Positions 1 to 8,813 of a stretch of DNA of 64,000 nucleotides are shown here, piece by piece. The translations under genes were made by a program, and so were the position numbers. The notes beneath the pieces were generated by a model, which saw only the letters and a list, made by a program, of their open reading frames with translations, was not told where the DNA came from and did not search any database. Position 1 is the stretch's first letter, and the number at the start of each line of letters is the position of its first letter. The stretch comes from Costus lasius. Its lineage: Eukaryota; Streptophyta; Magnoliopsida; Zingiberales; Costaceae. The stretch is taken from NCBI GenBank assembly GCA_027563935.2, contig CM050451.1:98049565-98113564 (forward strand), written 5' to 3'.

Positions 1-1018
1 ACTTAAATCGTTATCGATGCTTGATCACAACAGATTTAAAGTATACCAACTCGTGGTATAATATAACTCATAACTTAAGATTTCTCAACTAGAGGAGTTG
101 GAGCAAATCTTAGTTAAATAAATATCACCAAATTTCTCTTCATAAAAATTTCTATCAAGCAAAAATAAATAAATTAAACTTCAAGTATAAAGATACTATG
201 CATGTGTCCTATGAACATATAACAATTCACATATGCATTTTATCAATACCAGAATTGAATTTACCAACAATTTAAGTCTATATGAAATTTCAAAAATTCC
301 CTATGTCATCAAATTAATCACTCAAAATGTTTCATAAGAAAAATTAAGGATAAAACAAGTTTGATTATCCTTAAAAATCATAAACATGCAAAATACATAC
401 CTATAAAGCTTTGAAGAAAAAGCAAAATATATGAGGACACCCTAGACTTAAATTGTTGCATATACATAGACATTAAAATCAATGAATCATAGATTTTAGA
501 AAAAATGTTGCAAGAGTTCTCTTTTATAATGTGGGCGAAAACCTATTCAGTTATATCAAAAGATGAAAACATGATCCCGAAAAATCTAGAAACTGTATCA
601 CATTAAAGATAATCATATTTTACAATGTAAACAGTTTCAAACATTAAATACCATCATGTTTCATTTTCAAAATCATATTAACCATACTCACAAAGAAGAT
701 ATCGTAAGAATCATGGTCCGTGAGTGACTCACGGCTACACCCATGAAAGTTTCGTTTGGTGCTTGTTTTTCATGTAAAAATTTTCCAAAAATTCTTGCAC
801 ATAAAATAACTTATTAAAAGATTTTCTATCAATAAAAATTCATCAATACATGCTGCAAAAAGTCATAAAAATTAAAAGAAAATAAATTTAGTAAAGAAAA
901 ATCGAAACTAAAAATGTTGGAATGGAAAAAGTGCAAAGCCTCTAGGTTCCCTCCCAGGAAGCGCTTGTTTAAGGTCATTAGCTTGACCATAACTTCATGT
1001 CATGGTGGAGTTAGTGAA
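1..1018 (-). mobile_element. G0 gypsy element, 3' noncoding part (outer fragment)
   Basis: This AT-rich stretch is the part of minus-strand element G0 that lies between the end of its gag and its 3' LTR, which is off the left edge. It is assigned to G0 because the same 5-base sequence gtgaa flanks inserted element G1 at 1014-1018 and 14730-14734. Joining the two flanks restores a gag C-terminus followed by the motif at 945-988. I see no open frame or other recognisable feature in 1-940. Element assignment is well supported; the detail within it is not. Confidence 0.75.
945..988 (-). promoter_or_regulatory. Conserved structured motif after gag/pol (G0 copy)
   Basis: Read on the minus strand, the segment holds GGTCAAGCTAATGACC, a perfect 5-bp hairpin, then AAGCGCTT, then a degraded form of a TTGGG/CCCAA hairpin. 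The same block occurs at 3939-3985, 21968-22014 and 61372-61419, always just after the last coding codon of a gypsy element. Function is unknown. Confidence 0.7.
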
Positions 1019-2504
1019 TGATAGCATGCAAATATATGATATATTGTGACTTATTTCTGCTATTATTTTGGAGTAAAATGCATGCTTTGTCTCATTTATT
1101 TGCCTAAATGTTTTACATTATTCAGAATCTTCACTTTTCCTTTGTTTTATTGATATGTAGGGATTTTGCCCCAAAATCGATGGAATTTGGAAGATCTGAA
1201 GATATGGAATGATTCCTCATGATGAGACGAAGCTACACGTTGAATTTCAGCTCAGACTTTCCTACGCTCATCACGGGCAGGCCATGTTCATGATCACGGC
1301 CATGATCATCTCGGCAGAACTCTGTAGCATTCTGTGAGATAGTCACAACCAGGGTGTGTTCATGTTCACGGCCGTGAAGAGGAAAAAATCTGTGTGATGG
1401 GATGAACACGGCCAGGGTGTGTTCACGAACACGGCCAGGGTGTGTTCACGAACACGGCCGTGATAGCTCCCGCACAGTTCGACAGACATTCGGTTTTTCG
1501 CCCATAACTTACTATTTTGGAAGCGGATTTTACTGAAATTTTGTGGAGACCTTTCTAACTTGGAGATGCACGTTTTGGGACTGAAATCATTGGATTTGAT
1601 CAAGCGGTTGAGGAGAACGAGCGAAAGGGGCGACAACCTAGGGTTTGGGGTGATTTTCTGGGCGACAACACTGTTCCGGCTCGATTTCTCCGCCGTTTCG
1701 ATGAGGATCATCGTGTTGGACCTTCTTCCATCAAGGATCTACCTCTCCCTCTGGTTTAAATAAATTTGTATGAGAGATTTCATGTATTTCATGATGTATA
1801 AGATAGCTTAACTCTCTTTTTGGGGTTTTGGGCGTAGCCCACTGTAAGATGTTGAATATTATGGTTTGATCTATATATTTCTCTTATTTATCTTTGTTCT
1901 TATTCATGTCTAGGATGTTTTATTTCATGATTATATACTGGCCATGCATGTTCATGTTTTAGATGTTGTGGGAAGGACTGAGAGGAGAACCACAATCATC
2001 GGAATCCCTTAGACTGAACTAGTGATTTCGGCAATGAGAGTTGTCGAAATCACTCGACGAACCCTAATCCTTCACAGAACCCATTGGGTCTGCTTAACCC
2101 AGTAAGCCATGAGAGTAGGAGACTTGGGTTAAGTCGGATACTGGACCGTGTCCTGAGAGGGAGCGTGTCTGTACCTAAGGAAGGATTACCTTGAGAACAT
2201 AGGTAGAACCTTAATTAAAATATCAAACCTTAATATTTCTTCATACTTTAGTGTGGTGAAACCTGAAACCCCGATCTCTCTTATAGACTTCAAACCCTGA
2301 TTACTTGTTTTCTGCTCTACTTGCTTTTAATTTGCTTCAGTTTAATTACTTGCACTAGGACATTAGTCATTTCCCATTTAATCATTAACCTAGCTATTGA
2401 TTATCTGATCAGTTAGTACTTGACCCCTAGTCCTCGTGGAATCGATACTTTTTATTACGCGATAGACTGTGCACTTACGGTAGCAGCCTGTTTATGCCCT
2501 ATCA
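1019..2504 (+). repeat. G1 5' LTR
   Basis: The repeat matches 5267-5280 joined to 13278-14729. It starts TG and ends CA. Its middle (about 1265-1470) carries repeated partial palindromes around acggcc, such as the segments near 1350-1375 and 1435-1465. A stretch of GC-balanced sequence with short open frames at 1560-1760 also occurs in the other LTR and is not a gene. Confidence 0.93.
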
Positions 2505-2510
2505 AGTTTT

Positions 2511-2525
2511 TAGCGCCATTGCCGG
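2511..2525 (+). other. G1 primer binding site (degenerate, tRNA-Asp type)
   Basis: The sequence tagcgccattgccgg follows the LTR after a short agttttt spacer. It differs from the tRNA-Asp complement tggcgccgttgccgg at two positions, both G to A. The intact version is at 16347-16365 on the other strand. Confidence 0.75.
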
Positions 2526-2688
2526 ACTAGGTTGCCAATATTAACATGATCAGGAGATTAATAGATTAGGTTTAGTTAGATTTTTTCTTTCCTTTTATTT
2601 TTATTTTATATAATTTTTGTTTCTTGTGGATGATTTTTTTCTATCATCTAGAGTTTTTGAATTTTTCTTCAAAGTTTTCACTTGATTA

Positions 2689-3927
2689 ATGTGCATGATG
2701 TTTGATTCATCAAGTATCTATCCTGCATTGTTACCATATGTTTCTTATGATATCTATGGATGTATAAGTCATTTTTCTGATGAATATCAATTGGGGACTC
2801 CATTTTCAATTCACCCATGCCCTAGTACTCATGAATATATCAATCCTACATTATTACCATATGTTTCTTATGATGTTTGTGGAGTGTCAAGACATGCTGC
2901 TGATGATTGCCCCATTTTGAACACTCCATCTGAACAGTTTAATGCTATCGGGACCTTCAAAAATCAGAATGATCCTTATTCGAGCACGTACAATCCAAGA
3001 TGGAGAAATCACCTGAATTTCTCCTACAGCTTTTACCAAGGACAAGTCCCTCATGAAAATTTTTCTAATCCAAACTCTTCTTCTACTTTCAGGCCTCCTC
3101 CCGGAATGCAACCTCCATTTGTCAATCAAGGACAGCCAGACCCACCTCATAGGTCGCGTCTAGAGTTGATGCTGGAGAATTTTATGGCAAGTCAAATGAA
3201 GCACAACGACTCTATAAATGAGCAGATTCGTTAGCTGAATTTGAAGGTGGATTCCATAGCCATACATAGAAAAATATTGGAGACCCAGATTATCCAGCTC
3301 ACTCAACAAGCCATCTTCTTAGACAAACCCGTGGGAGAGTCAGAGGAGCCTCAAGTAAAGAGTAGCGAGTTCAGTGAGGGTGAATTGGGGAGTCATTTGG
3401 ATGAGCACAAATTAAACACTGATATCATAAATGTTGACGAAGGGGAACCAGTGTGCATTTTACCGCCTCCGTCTAAACCACTGATTCATATTCCTCAAAG
3501 ATTGATGATCAAAACTGATAAGCGGTTTAGGTTATGCTATAACTTAGAAATGTTGAACAAAGTGGTTGAGGAAATTCATGTCCCCCAAATCAACAAAGAT
3601 TCATTGGAAATTTACATGATTGATGATGATGAAGAAGAGATGACTGAAATTGATATTCAAGTAAACACTCAACTACATGACTTACATCTAGCTATCAATG
3701 CAGAAAAGGTACAACCTTTGACACTTGACAATATCAACCATGAGGTATGTGAAAATCTAAAATTTGAATTTAAATCTGTCCCAAAACTGCGACTGTTTAA
3801 CATGACAATGATTAACTTGCTAGTGAAACATATGATACTTGTTTTGATGAGAATGTTTTCAGGACGGCGAAAAGGCAGGAGACTACATGCACTTTATTAT
3901 GCTAGTGACCCACCAGCAACACCATAA
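2689..3927 (+). pseudogene. G1 gag-like protein, interrupted
   Basis: Gag packages element RNA. The frame opens at ATG 2689 and is cut by an in-frame TAG at 3232-3234, then continues in the same frame to TAA at 3925-3927. Residues 53-80 contain a zinc-knuckle relic with Cys64, His69 and Cys74, but the first cysteine is missing (Tyr61). Residues 11-44 are a degenerate second copy of the same segment, so about 126 bp of gag is duplicated in tandem. The C-terminus (RRLHALYYASDPPATP) resembles the end of the G0 gag (RRLYALYYATNSLTPP after joining). The conserved post-coding motif follows 11 bases after the stop, with no pol between. Assignment as gypsy gag rests on the LTR context and the knuckle; no functional product is expected. 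Confidence 0.75.
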
Positions 3928-3938
3928 TCTTCAAGTAT

Positions 3939-3985
3939 GGTCAAGCTAATGACCTTAAAGAAGCGCTTGTTGGGAGGCAACCCAA
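3939..3985 (+). promoter_or_regulatory. Conserved structured motif after gag (G1 copy)
   Basis: This is the best preserved copy. GGTCA-AGCTAA-TGACC and TTGGG-AGGCAA-CCCAA are perfect 5-bp hairpins with 6-base loops, separated by the 8-base palindrome AAGCGCTT. It begins 11 bases after the gag stop codon. Confidence 0.8.
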
Positions 3986-4700
3986 CTCTTATTTAGATTT
4001 CTAGTTTCTTATTTATTTTTGTCTTTAAGTCTTTGTAGTTTTTCAAATTTTCTTTCATATCCATTCTTTTTAGGTTGTACCCAATTGATGGAAATTTTTT
4101 GAAATTTTTTTAGGTACTTGCGAGCCATTCACGATAGTACCCGTGAATCCATGCACGACCGTGAATGCCTCGCAACATTTTCTACACCCAGTATCATTGA
4201 CACAAAGCACAGATTCATGACCTTCAGGTGAGACTCCATCGGCGCTAAAGATGAGCATCATTGGTTTCACCCATCACTCGGTCAGCTTTCTATTTTTCTA
4301 GTAGTTTTCTTTAGTTATTAGTTGTTTGTTTACTTTTATTAGATTGTCATTTCCCTTTTTGCATGTTTTAGTTTTCTAGTGGTATCAAGATCGTCAGTGT
4401 CTTGCCCATACTCTTCTTTATGCTATTTGCTTTGCCTTTGGCACTGACTTGTTCTATGTGTACTTGATTGATTGGGATGAGAATCTTATCTTTTACTTGT
4501 TAATGGTCTATAATGGTTGTGGTTTACATATATAGTTCTTTGGTTTAATGCAGTTGAATGAGGTAATTAACTCAATTCATTATTTGTATGATCTTGAATA
4601 GTGTATTATTACTTTACCTGACCCTTGGTATGCATCTCATGTGTAATGATTGATTGTATCTTGCTTCATAACTATCCTTTACTTGTACACTTTGTCATGG

Positions 4701-4909
4701 GAATCAGAAATAATAATAGTGGTACCGAAGTGTTCTTGTACATTGCACATAGTACTTCCACTTGGCACTATTCACAGCATATCAATAACAAAAGGGATAG
4801 TTGTACCTAAGTTCATTGTTTATCATACTTGGCACTAACCCCATGAATCAGAAATAATAACAGTGGCACTGAAGCCAAGATGCCCCCACTTCTATGGCTT
4901 GGCACTGTT
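4701..4909 (+). repeat. G1 3' noncoding hairpin repeats (three hairpins)
   Basis: Direct repeats begin at 4701 and 4845 (gaatcagaaataataa, 144 bp apart). Hairpin arms are AATAGTG/CACTATT (4715-4721 with 4766-4772), a weaker pair around 4794-4842, and AACAGTG/CACTGTT (4859-4865 with 4903-4909) with inner AAGCCA/TGGCTT (4872-4877 with 4895-4900). The first and third outer stems differ by a compensated base pair (T-A against C-G). All contain ggtacc or ggcact and ttggcact, as in G2 and G4. Confidence 0.75.
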
Positions 4910-5226
4910 CCAAAAAAAAAAAAAAAGAGATGCACCACATAGGGACTATGTGGTACTGATGATATTTTCCCATGACTTGGTATACAATTATTTACTTTGT
5001 GAATGCTTGATCAATTATGTCATTTATGTGAGATATATTATAAAGGCTTTTGGTAATGTCAATTTCGCATGCTCTAATAGATTGTACTAGTAAGATTTGG
5101 TTTAATTTGCTTTCGATACTGCATTATAACTTGAGACTTGTTGTGATTAACCTATAACCTGACCAGACCTACTTAAACTATATGAGATTACCCATTTCAT
5201 CTCATCACCGTATTCTAGACAATTCA

Positions 5227-5266
5227 ATTGCTTGAGGACAATCAAAACTTTAAGTCCGATGTATTT
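5227..5266 (+). other. G1 terminal region before 3' LTR, degenerate hairpin and PPT
   Basis: The sequence gcttgaggacaatc is a damaged form of the gcttgaggacaagc hairpin found at the same place in G2 and G4. It is followed by tttaagtccgatgtatt directly before the 3' LTR, where a purine-rich tract would be expected. The tract is degraded. Confidence 0.5.
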
Positions 5267-5280
5267 TGATAGCATGCAAA
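5267..5280 (+). repeat. G1 3' LTR, first 14 bases
   Basis: The sequence tgatagcatgcaaa equals the first 14 bases of the 5' LTR at 1019. Copia C1 interrupts it, and the LTR resumes at 13278 after the duplicated gcaaa. Confidence 0.9.
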
Positions 5281-6958
5281 TGTTGGGGTATGCCCTTAAG
5301 GCTAATGTTTGAGGCCTTGGGATTGTAATAGTATCATTGTATAAACTCTTAAGTTTATAAAGGCAATGGTTGTTATTCAGGTTGTTACCTTGTCTGCTGT
5401 AATAAGTGTACTACTGAATAATGTCTCAAAGCTATTCAGCTAGGCTGACATGCACTGATGTCCTTAGTCGATATATCTTGGTGAACATGAGACAGCCTTG
5501 ATATGGTTAAGACTAATATGTGTTCTAATCTTATAGGATGCTTCGAGCATGGAATAAGATGTAGACTCATGGGTACATTGGATGTACTGGACAGACCCTA
5601 CTAGGATATTCAATTGCTTGTCACAATGTGAATAATCCTTGTATGCTACAAGTGGCACATGTCCTTTGACTTGAGATCACTTGTGTTTCTAAATGATGAA
5701 TGTCATTGTTTTGAGGTAGTTCAATATCATTTGAAATATAATGGTTCTAGACTATCTTGGATAATGATCATGAGTCAGGTTAGGACACTAGTGATAGACA
5801 TAGGATTGTCGTCTCCTTGTTTAAGGAGTGTGATGTTCTAAAGGGGCCCCCTGAATGAGATGATTGAGAATAGTGTATGGCCATACCCAGGTGACTTTGC
5901 TCATCTGGTCTAATCATGCTCATCATATTGGAACTACAAGCTTGACAGGCTTGTCCAATCAGAACATCCAGTGGCAAAGGAAACATGTATGCCTAGTGAG
6001 TTGATTCACACTTGTGCTGTGATTTGGGTGAAGTCTTGGAAGACTCTTTCCTTTATATCGGGAGACAGTGATGTGTTGCTAGATACCCCTCACTGATCGT
6101 GATAACGTAAGTTATCGTTACCGACATTTAAAGGAAACCCTCAGGGTCGCACAATTTGGTGATATGGCTTACTTGAGTCAGATCGTGTGGACTGAATTGT
6201 TGAGGTTCAGTTTAAAGGAGTTTAAACTCTGATTGTAAGTGAGATCTGGTCTGATCATGTTTGATTGATTAGGACTTGAGATCGGTAAGCTTCGATCGAG
6301 AGAGATGATTCTAGATCGGTGAGATCAGGAACATCATGAGATGAACGGTTAGATCTTGAGCCATTTGGTTCAGAGAGATCTAGACCATGGGCTGGTTTGG
6401 TTTCTTGGACCAAATTGAATTGAATTGGGTTAGCTTGAACCGGTTCACAAGTATGAACGCATGGTTCAAGGCTTAATTGTATTTGGGCGGTTTTCTTATG
6501 GGTGAGCACATGGCTTCATGACTTTCCATATTTGGAAGTCATGAAACGCCATCTAAAGGAAAACGCCTAAAATGATAATGCCAATTCAATTGTCGTCTTT
6601 GCGCTTGGAGAGGTTTTCTTCCTAGACGACGAGGAGGTAGTTTGGCCAAGCATCTCTTGACTTCAACACACGCAAGGAAAAACTTGGCGTTTTTGCTAGC
6701 ACAAGAATTGCGCAAGGAGGAAGCCTTCATCATCCTTTGTGTGCGTCTTCTTTGGAGGAGAGCTCATTTGCCCTCTTGCTTCCAAGCCGACTCCTTCTTC
6801 ATGGCTATGGTAAAAGATCTTAACTTGATCTTTGAATTGAAAGAAGTTGATTATATAGACATACTACATGCGATCCTATGCAAACCCTATTTCCGCCCAT
6901 GCAAAATCTTATGTTGTGCATGTTTAGGGTTTCACCCCCTTACTCTAGGGACCTTTCA
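5281..6958 (+). repeat. C1 5' LTR
   Basis: The repeat starts tgttggggtatgccc and ends ggacctttca, directly before the PBS. It is related along its length to the LTRs of C2 (30478) and C3 (48830). Short open frames inside it recur in the other LTRs and are not treated as genes. Confidence 0.95.
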
Positions 6959-6960
6959 AT

Positions 6961-6972
6961 TGGTATCAGAGC
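6961..6972 (+). other. C1 primer binding site, initiator tRNA-Met
   Basis: tggtatcagagc begins two bases after the LTR end. This is the usual plant copia PBS complementary to initiator tRNA-Met. Confidence 0.95.
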
Positions 6973-7796
6973 ATTAGGCTTTCGGTATGATCTATATGAT
7001 TGCTTTGAAGTGTTTATGATCCATACATGATGCTATGTTGCGCTTACTTGATGCTTTGTTTACATGATGCAAGGTTTACATTGTTTAGTTTGCGCTTGTA
7101 TCATTGTTACAAGAAGTTTGCGCTCCCCCTTGAAGGGGACCCCCTAGATCTAAGGGTTATCAACATGCTAGATATGAGATATATCTTGTTTTCTCAAGTG
7201 CCGCATGTTGTTTGTTTGCGCATTGTTCTAGATGTTTTATAAAACTTACATCTTGCGCGCCTCATTAGATCTAAAGTGCCCCTACTTTAAATCCTTAGAT
7301 GGGTTGATGGAGTTGAAAGCATCTTCTAGGTTAGATCCAACTAGTCTGATCAGACCATCTGACAGCCTAAATGGGTTGACCAGATAGCACCTGTGCGCAA
7401 GCACGAGGTGGCTATAGGTCGACTGCATCCAGGGCGTGTAGTGAGGTCTGGTTGAGACGACTACTGAACACACATGAGTTAGGCCCGGGGTCACACCCGC
7501 TTGCCGAAACTCATGAGGGTGGTTCAGCCCTTTGCGCATGCATGGTTGACCATTAGGTCAACTCAAGTCAGTTAGGACTTGGTGCATGCAAGGGCAGAGG
7601 ATCTGACTAGATGGATGAGTGGATCCCTATCAATGGACCATTGTAAGGTTGTAGGGCACATAAGAAAATTAAAATTGATGCCAATGGGTTTTCAAAATGT
7701 ATTTTCTTTGTAATGGATCACATGTTGATTGAATGATGCCATGATGTTTGTCTATTTCATCTTATGTGGGTTGCCCTTTTAACGTGTGCTGTGCTG

Positions 7797-7883
7797 GGGC
7801 CTGCGAGCCTGGTAAATTATTATTTTTGTGATCTGCGAATCACATTTTTAATGAATTTATTGTATAATTGACCTGCGAGTCAA
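7797..7883 (+). promoter_or_regulatory. Three hairpins sharing the loop CTGCGA (C1 leader)
   Basis: The hairpins are GGGC-CTGCGA-GCCT (7797-7810, last pair G-U), TGTGAT-CTGCGA-ATCACA (7827-7844) and TTGAC-CTGCGA-GTCAA (7868-7883). The hexanucleotide loop is identical while the stems differ completely. The array is kept in C2 and C3, where the first loop is CTGCGT. This is consistent with a repeated binding site on the genomic RNA. Confidence 0.8.
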
Positions 7884-8274
7884 GCTTGTCTAGATAGATC
7901 AAAATGTATTTTGATTAGACAAAAGCACAGAGCACAATTGCAGAGGCGCATTCAGCTGGTGGGCGCACCTGAGCTGCATGAAGCGCTAAGGGCGCTGGGT
8001 TGGACCAGATCAGATGCTAAAAGACCCATGAAGAGCAAGTGAAGACTTAAGCTAGGCTAAGGTCTTACTTAGGCTATGGGCTTTTACCACATAAGATCCA
8101 TGCTTTCTGTTATTGTTTAAATAAATAGAATTGCATGAGTTATTTATCTTCTGCTATAGCCATAGGATTTGCCTGATAGTAAGAAGATAAAAGACCGTTA
8201 AAATCCAACGCTAAAATATCAAGCGCGTAATGCCTTCTGACGCGAAACCTCACTGTTCTGACTATCGTTGGAGC

Positions 8275-8300
8275 CGTGTTGTACCCACTCAGTGGGCACG
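8275..8300 (+). promoter_or_regulatory. Bulged hairpin 1 (C1 leader)
   Basis: CGTG pairs with CACG, followed by an unpaired TTGTA bulge on the 5' side, then CCCAC pairs with GTGGG around the loop TCA. It has the same architecture, bulge and loop as 8481-8512. Confidence 0.8.
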
Positions 8301-8480
8301 TCCATCTATCTTCAGACAGTGCGGGATTTCACCTGCGTGTTACAGAGTAGGGATTTATCCCTTCTCGTTGCTCAGCATAGCACGTGGTGGTCCAGGGAGT
8401 AGGTCGGGTTAGCTTGACCATGTAGGCTACATATGTGGAACATATGGTAGCGCATGGAGGCAGCCATCTGTGGGATCAGA

Positions 8481-8512
8481 GACTGTGTTGTACCAACTCA
8501 GTTGGCACAGTC
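8481..8512 (+). promoter_or_regulatory. Bulged hairpin 2 (C1 leader)
   Basis: GACTGTG pairs with CACAGTC, then a TTGTA bulge, then CCAAC pairs with GTTGG around loop TCA. Compared with the hairpin at 8275, the inner stem has A-T in place of C-G with both strands changed. Confidence 0.8.
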
Positions 8513-8813
8513 TGCTGGATTGCCCAGATGAAGGGGAATCGCACGGGTTGGCGATTGGCTGGTACAGCCTACCAGAAATTAGTCCTTGTCATCTCTGTGC
8601 ATCTTATCTTGCCTGAGCGGGACGCGGAGACCAAGTATGAAATCTGGATCCCATCTCACTAAAAGAGTGTTACTCTTTCGGACTGTTTACTGGATTTTTC
8701 AGTCAGACAAAATAGTGAGAAAAGAATCTTTCTTAAGTCCTGGATTGATTCTAAACATTGATACTGACCTTGCTGTTCTTGCATTGTTGTAGATTCCTGC
8801 AGCAACGAACACC

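Larger units (their letters stand above)
6973..8813 (+). other. C1 untranslated leader between PBS and gag
   Basis: About 1.84 kb without a credible coding region. It is conserved in C2 and C3 at the same position, which argues for a role in the RNA. It contains three hairpins with the loop CTGCGA (7797-7883) and two bulged hairpins (8275-8300 and 8481-8512). Near the 3' end, ttgttgtag before attcctgcag could be a splice acceptor, but no donor is identified. Confidence 0.8.

Noticed and set aside
6539..6977. Overlapping open frames that recur at 12853-13294
   Set aside because: They are inside the C1 LTR and its truncated second copy, with no sign of coding constraint.
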